In this document: piece after piece, positions 56,201 through 64,000 of the stretch
How the letters are laid out: each line of letters starts with the position of its first letter
Numbering within the stretch: position 1 is the first letter of the stretch
NCBI GenBank assembly: GCA_041651175.1
Contig: JBAZJT010000003.1
Location: forward strand, 62,001-126,000
Source: Elusimicrobiales bacterium
GTDB lineage: Bacteria > Elusimicrobiota > Elusimicrobia > Elusimicrobiales > Elusimicrobiaceae
DNA length: 64,000 nt
Direction: 5' to 3'
Translations under genes and position numbers: made by a program
Notes under the pieces: generated by a model
What the model saw: only the letters and a program-made list of their open reading frames with translations
Database searches by the model: none
What the model was told of the DNA's origin: nothing

Positions 56201-59200
56201 TATGTTGCCGGCATGGAGGTAAACGACGGCGTTTCCGGGGCCGTGGTGTCCAGCGTGAAAGCGTAGGAGGCAATGGCGCTGACGTTGCCGGCGCTGTCCC
56301 GCGCCTTGACCATGAACCAGTAATTGCCGTCGGCCATATCGGAAAAAGAAACAGACGCGCCGGTGATGTCAATCGCAATGGCATTATCCCAGCCGGCGCC
56401 CGACGCCAGCTCATAAGTGTATCCCGCGATGCCGGAGCCGCTGTCGGAAGCGGTCCAGGCAAAGGAGGGGTTTTTGTTGGAAGTCAGCGCGGCCGGATGC
56501 GTGGTTATGGAGGGCGCCGCCGGCGCGGTGGAATCCACCGTGAAATGGTATGACGTCGCCGCGCTGGCATTGCCGGCATTGTCCACGGCCTTCACCATGA
56601 ACCAGTAGCCGCCGTCGGCCAAACCGGAGAGAGAAACCGACTCCGCCGCGGTTGGGGTGGAAACAGCGTCGCTCCAGGTTGAAGATGTCCTGATCTCGTA
56701 GACGTATCCCGCCAGGCCGGAGCCGGAATCTGACGATGTCCAGGCAAAAGAGGGGTTCGTGTTGTTTGTGACAGAGGCTGGCGAAACGGTAAGCGACGGC
56801 GCCGCGGGTGCCGCAGTGTCCACCGTGAAGTGATACACCGTGGCCGAACTGGCGGTGCCGGCGGTGTTTTTGGTTTTGACCATGAACCAGTATTCGCCGT
56901 CGGCAATATTGGAAAACGAAACCGAGGTCCCCGTGGTGTTGACGGCCATGGCATCGTTCCAGGTGCTGCTTGTGCCCAGTTCGTAGATGTATCCTGCTAT
57001 GGACGAGCCGCTGGCAGTCCATGCAAAGGAAATGTTCTTGCTGGAGCCTGCGGCGGGGGGGGCGGAGGTAATAGTGGGCGGGTCCGGGGACCCCAGGTTC
57101 ACGGAGAAGGAATACGATGTCAGCGCGCTTTCGTTGCCGGCATTGTCGCGGGTTTTGACCATGAACCAGTAGGTTCCTTCAGCCAAATCGGAAAAGGATG
57201 CCGCCGCCGTCGCGCTGAAAGTGGATGCAACCTCATCCCAGGAGGAGGAGCCGGACAACTCATAACTATACCCCGCGATGCCGGAGCCGCCGTCCGACGC
57301 AGTCCAGGCGAAAGACGCAGTCTGCTGCGGAGTGGCCGCCGCCGGTTTGGTGGTCAGAACGGGCGCCGAAGGCGCGGTGGTATCCACCCGGAACGTTGCC
57401 GTCGCCGCCGCGCTTGTGTTGCCGGCGCTGTCCCTGGCCTTGACCATGAACCAGTAACTGCCGTCGGACAGATTGGACAGCGAAACCGCAGACGCCGTGG
57501 TGGAAACAGCCACCGAATCGCTCCATGTCCCGGAAGTGGAAAGTTCGTATAGATAGCTCGCCACGCTGGAACCGCCGTCAGACGCAGTCCATTCAAAAGA
57601 GGCGTTTTTAACGGCTATTACAGCCGCCGGCTGGCTTGTAAACACGGGCGTGGCGGGGGCGCCTGAATCTATGGCGAAGGCATAAGAGGTTACAGAGCTT
57701 AAGTTGCCGGCGGCGTCCCTGGCTTTGACCAGGAACCAGTAGTTGCCGTCCGCAAGATTTGAAAACGAGGCTGATCCCGTCGCCGTCGCCGTGGAAGCGG
57801 CGCCGTCCCACGAGCCGGTGGAGGAAAGCTCATAGAGGTATCCCGACATGCCGGAGCCGCCGTCGGAAGCGGTCCAGGCGAAGGAGGGGTTCTTGCCGGA
57901 GGAAACCGAAGCCGGCTTTGTGGTCAGCGTCGGCGCGGAGGGGGCTGTCGCGTCAATCCTGAACGAATAGGAGGCAACCGTGCTCATATTGCCGGCCTTG
58001 TCCTGGGTCTTGATCATGAACCAGTACACGCCGTCCGAAAGGCCGGTATAGGATATCGTGTTGCCCGTTATGAAAACCGCCGAGGAATCGCTCCATGTGG
58101 CGGAGGTAACAAGCTCATAGAGATATCCGGCCACTCCCGATGCCCCGTCCGATGAAGACCAGGCAAACGACGGGCTGTTGCTGGACGTAACCGCCGTGGG
58201 AGATGAGGTAAGCACCGGCATTGCGGGCGCGGTGTAATCCACCAATATGCCAGGAGATACCGTTGACACGGACCAGGACCCGCCGCTGCCCACGCTCTGC
58301 ACCGAGAAATAATAGCGGGTGTTATCGGAGAGCGAAAGTCCGGTTCTTGTTACGCTGGTGGAGGTGGAGATGCCGGCCCAGGTTGCCACATTTATTCCGC
58401 CGGGAGTGGTGCCTATGGCATACCGGTAACCGGTAACACCGGACACCGGCCCCCAGTTCGCCGACAACGTGGTTTTAGACGTCGTGTACTGCGTTTCCTG
58501 GGCGGGCAGCAGGCCGTCGTAGACATGATCCGTCGGCTGGGCGGGGGTGGTCTGGCCGTTGGAATTTGCGACAAGGGACTCTATGCCTTCGCCGTTTACG
58601 GCTTTCACCGCGATCTGGTATTTCGTGTTGTATGCCAGCGAAAGGTTTACCACATTCACCCAGGTATCGGTGCTGTTGTTTATCCAGCCCGTAACATCGG
58701 TGGAGCCGGTGAATACCTTAATCATGTAACGGGCTATGCCGGACTTGGAGTCCGTGCTTGCGTCCCAGTTGGCGGAAAGCGTGGTGGTGGAAGTGGTCGT
58801 GTCAATGTCCGCACCTGTGCCGTCGCGCACGGCGGAGGGGGTGGTGGGCCTTGTGTATGTGTAGGCCTTGAGGCAGACATCCTGCAACTGTCCGCCGAAA
58901 TACCCTGTAGTGCTTGTAACCGCCTCCCAGGTGGAACCGTCCGGTCCCATGTAACCGTTATTGGAAGCGGTGGCTTTGGAGGAGTATCCATTGATTTCTT
59001 CCTCCACGGGAATGGGAAACTGGTAGGAAGGATTTGTGACGCGCACCACCACCGAGAAATTGCTTCCGGCAGACAGAGACACCGACGACACAGCCACCGT
59101 GTGATAACCGGGCGTAACAAAGGAACCGGAAGCGGAATAGGACAAGGTCCCGCCCCTCGGGGTGCTGGCCGTAACGCCGGAGCCGGTGTAGACGTACACC

Positions 59201-60513
59201 GTGTAGCTCGCGTTGGTGTCGTTGGTGTAAAAGCCCGCGCCAGTAAGTATTTCATTGGAACCCGCTGTGAATTTGTTTGAAAACCATCCGGTGGTGCTGT
59301 CGTACCCGTGATCGTCATCGTAACCAAGCGTATCGTAGCTGTAAACCTTGTCATACGACGTGAGAGGCTGCGCCCCGTTGACCACTATGTTTTCCGCGCC
59401 AATGCTATTGTCGTAGGCCAGCAGCCCCTCCGAGTTAAAGACTCTGTGGAATGTGTCGTACGAAACATAGAAGTATCCGTCTTCGCCCCAGCCGGTTCCC
59501 CAGCTGTTTTTGACGATAAAAGCGCCGTTATGCGCCGGCTGCGGAGTGTTGAAGTTGGTCTTTGAGTAATTATCGTTCCAGCCGACTATGGTGATGGCAT
59601 GGAAGCTGGAGCCGTTGTCAGCGGCGTTGGGATCGCCATCTCCGGCGTAATAGTACGCATGCGTGGCGTTGTTGTAGTAGTCGGTTTTGCAATTATCCTC
59701 GGAGGGGCAGCTATAGTCCTTTGTGTTAGCCTCGTTGTAGTACATCCGCGACCATACCGGGCCGTAGTTAATCAGCGCCAACTTAATGTTGTTATTGTCG
59801 TTGTATGCCGAGCGCGGCGGAAGCCGCAGAATTTCCTGCACATGGTGGGTTATCGGGCCTTTGGCACGGCTTATCGGATAGGGACTGCTGTAAACCGGCG
59901 TAGGGTCATTGCTGTCAAGGACCGGGCCTTCCCAACGCGTAAGATACGCCGAAACCATATATGAGTCGCCACCGAAACAACCCAGCATTCCCGTGGGACT
60001 TTTGTAATCTCCTCCATCGTAATCGTCAAAACCGTAATTGCGGAGCATGTCGTTTTCGGAGAATTTGTATTCAGTGGGCCTGAATATGCCTTCAAGCGAG
60101 CCGTAGGCAGCGTAAGCCCAGCAGCCGGCGCATTTGTCCTGATTTTTAACAGCGGACACCTTATCGCCGCCTTCCGCCGTGCGCAAATCAAAGACGGCGT
60201 CGCTGACCGAAGCCGCCCCGGACAGAACCCGCCCCCTAGTGGCGGTATTTTTGGAAAGCACTTGTTGCCCGGAAAGATATTGCATATTCAGAGGCCCCGG
60301 GAAAGCGCCTTTGGCGTGGATTTTCCGTCCGGGCACGCCAGCAGCCGAAGGCAATGCCGGGGGCGCGGGTAGCTTCATCGCCCGTTTTGCCTTCCGCGCA
60401 TTATAGAATTCCAAATTCGGAGGCGCGGAATGACCGCGCCCGCCTGCCGCATAAAGCGGGCCGGCAGCCGCCGTCATGACTGTCGCAAGAAAAACTGTGA
60501 AGTATCTGAGCAT
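53278..60513 (-). CDS. Giant secreted papain-like peptidase with Ig-like and FN3 repeats
   Basis: The 2,411-residue protein has a signal peptide (residues 1-22) and a propeptide-like stretch. A C1A papain-type domain follows, with the oxyanion Gln and catalytic Cys in NQDKCAGCWAYA (Q125, C131), His in FHAITIVGWND (H305) and Asn in VKNSWGTGWGEDGYF (N336). Four FN3-like units and about 14 Ig-like units of some 95 residues, each with SFAWTASD and YWFMVKARD motifs, fill most of the rest. The last 90 residues (LRIYPNPCR, then GRLVKTLSR and GVYVFVVKT) resemble FlgD/type IX sorting domains. It is probably a cell-surface or released protease/adhesin. Confidence 0.88.
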   Translation of the reverse strand: MLRYFTVFLATVMTAAAGPLYAAGGRGHSAPPNLEFYNARKAKRAMKLPAPPALPSAAGVPGRKIHAKGAFPGPLNMQYLSGQQVLSKNTATRGRVLSGAASVSDAVFDLRTAEGGDKVSAVKNQDKCAGCWAYAAYGSLEGIFRPTEYKFSENDMLRNYGFDDYDGGDYKSPTGMLGCFGGDSYMVSAYLTRWEGPVLDSNDPTPVYSSPYPISRAKGPITHHVQEILRLPPRSAYNDNNNIKLALINYGPVWSRMYYNEANTKDYSCPSEDNCKTDYYNNATHAYYYAGDGDPNAADNGSSFHAITIVGWNDNYSKTNFNTPQPAHNGAFIVKNSWGTGWGEDGYFYVSYDTFHRVFNSEGLLAYDNSIGAENIVVNGAQPLTSYDKVYSYDTLGYDDDHGYDSTTGWFSNKFTAGSNEILTGAGFYTNDTNASYTVYVYTGSGVTASTPRGGTLSYSASGSFVTPGYHTVAVSSVSLSAGSNFSVVVRVTNPSYQFPIPVEEEINGYSSKATASNNGYMGPDGSTWEAVTSTTGYFGGQLQDVCLKAYTYTRPTTPSAVRDGTGADIDTTTSTTTLSANWDASTDSKSGIARYMIKVFTGSTDVTGWINNSTDTWVNVVNLSLAYNTKYQIAVKAVNGEGIESLVANSNGQTTPAQPTDHVYDGLLPAQETQYTTSKTTLSANWGPVSGVTGYRYAIGTTPGGINVATWAGISTSTSVTRTGLSLSDNTRYYFSVQSVGSGGSWSVSTVSPGILVDYTAPAMPVLTSSPTAVTSSNSPSFAWSSSDGASGVAGYLYELVTSATWSDSSAVFITGNTISYTGLSDGVYWFMIKTQDKAGNMSTVASYSFRIDATAPSAPTLTTKPASVSSGKNPSFAWTASDGGSGMSGYLYELSSTGSWDGAASTATATGSASFSNLADGNYWFLVKARDAAGNLSSVTSYAFAIDSGAPATPVFTSQPAAVIAVKNASFEWTASDGGSSVASYLYELSTSGTWSDSVAVSTTASAVSLSNLSDGSYWFMVKARDSAGNTSAAATATFRVDTTAPSAPVLTTKPAAATPQQTASFAWTASDGGSGIAGYSYELSGSSSWDEVASTFSATAAASFSDLAEGTYWFMVKTRDNAGNESALTSYSFSVNLGSPDPPTITSAPPAAGSSKNISFAWTASGSSIAGYIYELGTSSTWNDAMAVNTTGTSVSFSNIADGEYWFMVKTKNTAGTASSATVYHFTVDTAAPAAPSLTVSPASVTNNTNPSFAWTSSDSGSGLAGYVYEIRTSSTWSDAVSTPTAAESVSLSGLADGGYWFMVKAVDNAGNASAATSYHFTVDSTAPAAPSITTHPAALTSNKNPSFAWTASDSGSGIAGYTYELASGAGWDNAIAIDITGASVSFSDMADGNYWFMVKARDSAGNVSAIASYAFTLDTTAPETPSFTSMPATYSASTNPAFAWTSSDSGSGLAGYVYELRASSIWSDAVSTATTGTSVSFSNITEGTYWFMVKARDNTGNTSEAAIYPFSIDATAPGVPALTTKPAAVTANSSPSFAWTVADTGGSGLANYIYELSTTGSWSDGSAVTSADAAVEYSGLADGNYWFMVKARDNSGNTGALATYSFKIDSTAPAAPALTTKPASATVGKNPSFAWTASDSGSGLAGYVYELAATSEWSDAASVSISANSVSFSNLADGSYWFMVKSRDTAGNMSEATVYPFAVDTAVPDTPSFSSQPAAFSSGKNPSFAWSSSDSGSGVASYSYELSTSSVWSAPASSSTAQANVSFSNKADGAYWFMVRAVDGAGNASGLATASFVIDSAAPSAPVFVSTPAALSNYKYPAFVWTSTDAVSGVASYLYELAISSSWSDSSAVATSTPSVTFSYVADNNYWFMVKTLDYAGNASPVTTYAFRVDSSTGAPSAPAYVYDGLAASETSYTASTFTLSANWAPAANSEGYRYAIGTAMYGTNIVGWTDVGMSTYVVRALSLSSNTRYYFAVKSKNVSNVWSAATTSPGVLTDFTAPAMPALLVKPATSSNNTNPVFSWTASDSGSGVAGYVYELSASATYNPSIAVNTTDTSAVFSNKADGAYWFMVKTIDNAGNESSLRVYQFAIDASTPAAAAAPAYVYDGLNLVELPYTGSGTTLYSNWAAAAGSYGYSYAVGTTPGGNNVVDWTFVGVTTYAVASGLHLADNTRYYFAVKSKNISNVWSSVTSSPGVLTDLTAPYTPSFVTKPVSVTNDINPAFSWGASDNGSGIAHYNYQLSTGSVYAAVASTATTGTSVSLSSLADGVYWFMVKATDNVGNAGPLASYNFTVDTSTPSSNNNSSPVLAPAVALRIYPNPCRMMSQHMTIDGIPASAQGLEIRIYSVSGRLVKTLSRASGDIDSSNVATWRGVNSGGERAATGVYVFVVKTSDMGTRMVNAAIIW
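53600..58150 (-). repeat. Tandem Ig-like repeat array (about 285 bp per unit)
   Basis: The coding words for YWFMVK recur about every 276-290 bp from roughly 53,680 to 58,020, 14 times in all. They are interrupted by two longer FN3-containing insertions (about 53,880-54,180 and 54,490-54,790). Units are diverged, not identical, but neighbouring copies share long DNA stretches, so copy-number change by recombination is plausible. Confidence 0.9.
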
Positions 60514-60563
60514 GTTAACTTCATGCCTCCCGCATATTGCAATAGAACCGACTATTCAACATC

Positions 60564-60590
60564 CGGGATTTCGGTATAACGGAAATCCCG
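60564..60590. other. Hairpin between the giant gene and dinB
   Basis: CGGGATTTC and GAAATCCCG form a perfect 9-bp stem around a nine-base loop in the 203-bp divergent interval. No T-run follows on either strand. It may be an operator or leader structure. Confidence 0.4.
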
Positions 60591-60716
60591 CCGGACAGCC
60601 CCCTGCCCTTTCCAAACCGGAATGCCGTTATCCACTATATACCCTACCCCGCTTTCTCGCCGTTGTCAATATGAATATCGTCACATGGGACAACGTTAAA
60701 TTTGCATAATTATTGC

Positions 60717-61895
60717 ATGGAATCCCGCTGTATAGTCCATGCGGACATGGACGCCTTTTTCGCCGCAATAGAACAGCGGGATAATCCGCAGTTGCGCGGC
60801 AGGCCCGTGGTCGTTGGCGCGGACCCGAAAGGCGGCTGCGGCAGGGGGGTAGTCTCCACCTGTTCATACGAGGCGCGCGCTTTCGGGGTACACTCCGCCA
60901 TGCCGGTGTCTCAGGCATGGCGGCTGTGCCCGCAGGCGGTCTTTGTAAGGCCGGACGGGAAAAAATATGGCCGGGTGTCGGCGCAGATATACGAGATATT
61001 CTCGCGCTTTACGCCGGATATAGAGCCGCTCAGCGTTGACGAGGCTTTTCTGGACATCACCGGCTCATGGAAACTGTTCGGCAAAACCCCGGCGGAAACC
61101 TGCGTCAAACTCAAGGCCGCGGTAAAGCGGGAGACCGGCCTTACGGTCTCCGCCGGGCTTGCGCCGAACAAAATGGCCGCCAAAATAGCCTCCGACCTGG
61201 AAAAACCGGACGGTTTCGTGGAAGTAACGCAGTCCGGGCTGCTGGCATTCCTGCGCCCGCTGGACATATCCAGAATTCCCGGCCTGGGCCCCAAAGCCAA
61301 AGCCGCGCTGAACGCCGCCGGCATTCTCACCATTGGCGAGCTTGCAGTGCGCTCCCCGGAGGAATTGTCCCGCCTGCTGGGCAGCGCGGGCGAGCATTAC
61401 TGGCGCCTTGCCAACGGCATGGACCAGCGCCCCGTTTCGCGCGAAAGCGCGGCCCGCTCGGTCAGCGCGGAAACCACTTTTGAAAGCGACACTTCGGACC
61501 AGTCCGTTCTGGAATCCGCCCTGCTGCTGCTGTGCGAGAAAATCGCCTCCCGCCTGCGGCAGGAGAGGCTAAAATCCGGCCAGACCGGGCTGAAAATCCG
61601 GCTTGAGGGGTTTGAAACATTCACCCGCGCCGCCCCCGCCCGCCAGCCCACCCAGTTTGCCGATGATATATACGCGGACGCGCTTGCGCTGTTGCGCGGC
61701 TTCAGGCGCGACGGGAAAAAGGTGCGGCTTGTGGGAGTAAAGGCCTTCGGAATCGTAGGCGAGACCGAGGACCGCCGGCTTTTCTTTCCGCCAGGGGACG
61801 CGGCGCGGCTGGCGCTGGCAAAAGCACTGGACGAAATACGCGCCAAATACGGTTTTTCCGCGATAACCCGCGCGCGGCTCAAAAACGGGGAGTAG
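60717..61895 (+). CDS. dinB: DNA polymerase IV (Y family)
   Basis: The 392-residue translesion polymerase has HADMDAFFAAIEQRDNPQLR at the start (first catalytic Asp), GVVSTCSYEARAFGVHSAMP, and the hallmark PLSVDEAFLDIT near residue 105. GLTVSAGLAPNKMAAKIASD, a helix-hairpin-helix (ISRIPGLGPKAKAALNAAGI) and a little-finger domain follow. The ATG at 60717 fits the family. No Shine-Dalgarno sequence or obvious LexA box is seen. The C-terminal end lacks a clear clamp-binding motif. Confidence 0.95.
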   Translation: MESRCIVHADMDAFFAAIEQRDNPQLRGRPVVVGADPKGGCGRGVVSTCSYEARAFGVHSAMPVSQAWRLCPQAVFVRPDGKKYGRVSAQIYEIFSRFTPDIEPLSVDEAFLDITGSWKLFGKTPAETCVKLKAAVKRETGLTVSAGLAPNKMAAKIASDLEKPDGFVEVTQSGLLAFLRPLDISRIPGLGPKAKAALNAAGILTIGELAVRSPEELSRLLGSAGEHYWRLANGMDQRPVSRESAARSVSAETTFESDTSDQSVLESALLLLCEKIASRLRQERLKSGQTGLKIRLEGFETFTRAAPARQPTQFADDIYADALALLRGFRRDGKKVRLVGVKAFGIVGETEDRRLFFPPGDAARLALAKALDEIRAKYGFSAITRARLKNGE

Positions 61896-61909
61896 TTGAG
61901 ACAAGAGCG

Positions 61910-62920
61910 TCAGGATTTTCCGCGCGGGTAATAGTTGTAGCGGAACTGGAACATGCCCAGCAAATCCCAGCCGCCGTCATAGGACAGATAGGAAACTTCA
62001 AAATTCAGATGCAGCAACGTGCCCAGATGCAAATTCACCAGCTTGGGGTTCATCGGCGCGCCCTGGGGGATGATAAATTCAAAGCCTACCGGCCTGTCCG
62101 GCCTGGGAAACCACATCAATCCGCCAAAACACGAGCCGCGCGAGGTCGCGCTCTGCCCCGGATGCCCGCTCAGCGCCAGCGCCTGCGGGGTCAGGAATTC
62201 GGACAGATAGGAAAGCAGATTGTTTTGCGTGCCCTCCATATAACCCAGCGAAGCCAGAAATTTTTTGTTCAGGAACCGCTTGCTGGCCACCAGATACGCT
62301 CCGGAGAGCATGCTGGTATTGCTCACATTCACGGTTACCGTGGTATTGAGGCTGGGTTGCGGAGAATCGCGCAGGGTGTATGTCCCCATAACGCCGGCGG
62401 CAAGCGCGGGGCGTATGCCGTCTTCCGTCTGGGCGACCATTTTGGCGTCCGCAGTAAGAACCCATAATCCCAGCCGGTCTATGTAGTTGACTTTGTTAAG
62501 GCTCCAGTCATAGGAGTTTTTGCCGTAGAGCCGGCCTATGTAATAGGCCGCGTTTATGTCCAGATTCACGCCAAGAGTATTGAGCGCGGGGGCGCGGTAG
62601 GCGTTGGGCATAAGCACCATGCCGCTTATGGAGAAAGGCTCTTTTTCAAGTTTCGGATCGGGGGCGGCGCGGGACGGCGCATCGGGATTTGAGGCGAAAC
62701 CGCCCCCGCCGTAAGCCGCGGTGCCGGCCGCCGTTTCCCACGGCGCGACGGAACTGAACTGCCCCGCTGCGGGCGCGGTGGAAATTTCCTGCTGCGCCGC
62801 CGTCGCGGTTGAAAGCTGCATCTGGCCGGATGGGGGGAAAACTGCCGGCGGCTGCCCGTCCTGGGCCGATACCGGCCAGGCGAAAGCGGTTGCGAACATT
62901 AAAAAAAGAATTTTTCTCAT
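61910..62920 (-). CDS. Exported, probably outer-membrane protein of unknown function
   Basis: The ATG at 62920 overlaps the pgpA stop (ATGA). The 336-residue protein has a signal peptide (ILFLMFATAFAWPVSAQ) and a Thr/Ala/Pro-rich linker. A beta-rich domain follows with YYIGRLYGKNSYDWSLNKVN, TYTLRDSPQPSLNTTVTVN and a C-terminal WDLLGMFQFRYNYYP. The alternating aromatic strands suggest a barrel. I do not recognise the family. It is odd to find it coupled to phospholipid genes. Confidence 0.65.
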   Translation of the reverse strand: MRKILFLMFATAFAWPVSAQDGQPPAVFPPSGQMQLSTATAAQQEISTAPAAGQFSSVAPWETAAGTAAYGGGGFASNPDAPSRAAPDPKLEKEPFSISGMVLMPNAYRAPALNTLGVNLDINAAYYIGRLYGKNSYDWSLNKVNYIDRLGLWVLTADAKMVAQTEDGIRPALAAGVMGTYTLRDSPQPSLNTTVTVNVSNTSMLSGAYLVASKRFLNKKFLASLGYMEGTQNNLLSYLSEFLTPQALALSGHPGQSATSRGSCFGGLMWFPRPDRPVGFEFIIPQGAPMNPKLVNLHLGTLLHLNFEVSYLSYDGGWDLLGMFQFRYNYYPRGKS

Positions 62921-63393
62921 CTTGCAAATAAAACCAGTCCCGCGCGCACCGCCGCGTTGGCGGCAAGGCCGCAGACAACATCGTCCGCCACTATGCCCAG
63001 GCCGCCCTCCAGCCGTTCCAGTTTTTTGATGCCAAACGGCTTGGCCGAATCCAGAAACCGGAACAGCACAAAGGCCGCGCCCAGCGCGGCGAACGTCCGC
63101 GGCAGCAGGGCGGCCGCTATCCACATGCCGGCGATTTCGTCTATCACGATGCGCGGGTTGTCATGCACCGCTTCGGGAAACCGCGCCGCGCCCGCCACCC
63201 ATACCGCAAAAACACAGAATGCCGCCGTGAAAACCAGATATGCCGCCGGGTTGCGCGGCAGCAACGGCAGCAGCGCCACGGCTTCCACAGTGCCCAGCAG
63301 CCCCGCGCCCGAAAACTTTCTGCCGCCGCTGAGCGCAACCGGGATATAGCTTACAAAAAAACCGCTGGACAACATCCGCAACAGAAAGCTCAT
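62917..63393 (-). CDS. pgpA: Phosphatidylglycerophosphatase A
   Basis: The 158-residue membrane enzyme removes phosphate from PGP to give phosphatidylglycerol. The PgpA pattern is clear: GLLGTVEAVALLPLL, DNPRIVIDEIAGMWIAAALL with the conserved DExxG, FVLFRFLDSAKPFGIKKLER and GGLGIVADDVVCGLAANA. It lies directly after pgsA with an ATGA overlap, so consecutive steps of one pathway are coupled. A second start six codons upstream is less likely. Confidence 0.93.
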   Translation of the reverse strand: MSFLLRMLSSGFFVSYIPVALSGGRKFSGAGLLGTVEAVALLPLLPRNPAAYLVFTAAFCVFAVWVAGAARFPEAVHDNPRIVIDEIAGMWIAAALLPRTFAALGAAFVLFRFLDSAKPFGIKKLERLEGGLGIVADDVVCGLAANAAVRAGLVLFAR

Positions 63394-64000
63394 TTGCGCT
63401 GCTGGCTCCACGAATCCTGAAGCAGTTTCCAGTGATTGCTTATATACGACACGCCGCTGGCCAGCGTAACCAGCGAGACCACCACGGTAATCCCGTACGG
63501 AAGCGGCAGAACCAGCGAATGCAGCCTCTCAAGCGCGGGGGTCAGAGAGCCGCCCTGGCCCGACCTGACTATGGAGTGTATATTGAGAATGACCAGTATC
63601 ATTATCGCGCCGGTCATCTGGAAAACCGTCTTGAATTTGCCCGACGGCTCCGCCGCCAGCACCTTGCCGGAAAGCGCGGCCAGCACCCTAAGGCTGGACA
63701 CCATAAGCTCCCGCGCTATGATTATAAATACCGCCCACAGCGGCACCGAGAACTGTTTCACGGAGGCAAAGGCTATGAAAGCCCCGCCTATCAGCAGCTT
63801 GTCCACAAACGGGTCCGCTATCGCGCCGAAGGGGGTTACGGTGTTTGTCTCCCTTGCTATTTTGCCGTCCAGCCAGTCCGAAACCGCCGCCAGCACAAAG
63901 AAGAACAGCGCCAGCAGCTTGAACGCCGTCCCGTTGATGAGAATGCACGCGAACACCACCATGGAGAGGAACGCGCGCATGATGGTTATCCTGTTGGCCA
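63390..64000 (-). CDS. pgsA: CDP-diacylglycerol-glycerol-3-phosphate phosphatidyltransferase (5' end outside window)
   Basis: The frame continues past the right edge and reads ANRITIMRAFL, the family N-terminus, before the internal ATG at 63980, so only a few N-terminal residues are missing. The CDP-alcohol phosphotransferase motif SDWLDGKIARETNTVTPFGA, IADPFVDKL is complete (D-G-x2-A-R-x8-G-x3-D-x3-D). Several membrane spans follow. It makes phosphatidylglycerophosphate, the substrate of the coupled pgpA product. Confidence 0.94.
   Translation of the reverse strand, partial: ANRITIMRAFLSMVVFACILINGTAFKLLALFFFVLAAVSDWLDGKIARETNTVTPFGAIADPFVDKLLIGGAFIAFASVKQFSVPLWAVFIIIARELMVSSLRVLAALSGKVLAAEPSGKFKTVFQMTGAIMILVILNIHSIVRSGQGGSLTPALERLHSLVLPLPYGITVVVSLVTLASGVSYISNHWKLLQDSWSQQRK

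Noticed and set aside
53600..58150. CRISPR-like periodicity
   Set aside because: The period is about 285 bp, the repeats are coding and diverged, and no short identical repeats with unique spacers are present.

Overview
The window is GC-rich bacterial DNA that divides into two parts near 32.2-32.6 kb. The left part is most of a Mu-like transposable prophage whose left end lies outside the window. The right part is chromosome. The host has Gram-negative features: secreted and outer-membrane-type proteins, a PorV-like protein, a papain-like surface protein with a C-terminal FlgD/sorting-type domain, and a PilB/GspE-type ATPase. I think Elusimicrobiota or a similar deep-branching Gram-negative lineage is plausible, but this is inference and no rRNA is present.

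Prophage (1-about 32,150). Tail and head genes lie on the minus strand from 14,797 down to 1: protease/scaffold, decoration-like protein, major head protein, gp36-like, M15 endolysin, two membrane/exported lysis-region proteins, gp37-like, DUF2635-like, sheath, tube, a frameshifted tail chaperone, tape measure, N, gp44, gp45, gp46, gp47, and a tail-fibre-like protein with 336-bp tandem repeats that runs off the left edge. A divergent plus-strand operon (14,947-23,701) carries the packaging proteins, portal, a MuF head protein with a toxin-like C-terminus, gpG, a papain-like hydrolase, a DNA methyltransferase, a dATP/dGTP diphosphohydrolase-like protein and two zinc ribbons. Next come two exported proteins and a repressor (23,868-25,527, minus), then an operator region and the early operon (25,605-31,066, plus): Ner-like, MuA, MuB, a frameshifted winged-helix gene, GemA and Gam. 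A Mor-type activator with a duplicated domain follows at 31,292-31,789. Compared with phage Mu, the early module sits at the opposite end of the late genes.

Junction (31,790-32,653). This stretch has no genes. A G-poor segment with short direct repeats is the best candidate for the prophage end. It is followed by a 272-bp element with perfect 33-bp inverted repeats and a 155-bp palindromic element. A related-looking but non-identical palindromic element lies between gam and mor.

Chromosome (32,654-64,000). A secreted protein of unknown function is followed by a thiamine operon (thiC-thiM-thiE-thiD) behind a TPP riboswitch with a terminator. Then come malic enzyme, tRNA-Met(CAT), a PilB-like ATPase, a small membrane protein, a dihydropyrimidinase-like hydrolase and a nucleotidyltransferase two-gene module with its own promoter and palindrome. 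The rimP-nusA-infB-rbfA-nrnA-truB-ribF translation operon lies next. After a truncated hydrolase ending at a G14 run and two small proteins of unknown function come a PorV-like protein and a 2,411-residue papain-like repeat protein, dinB, an exported protein, pgpA and the start-truncated pgsA. Many genes overlap by 1-4 bases (ATGA or GTGA), which suggests translational coupling.
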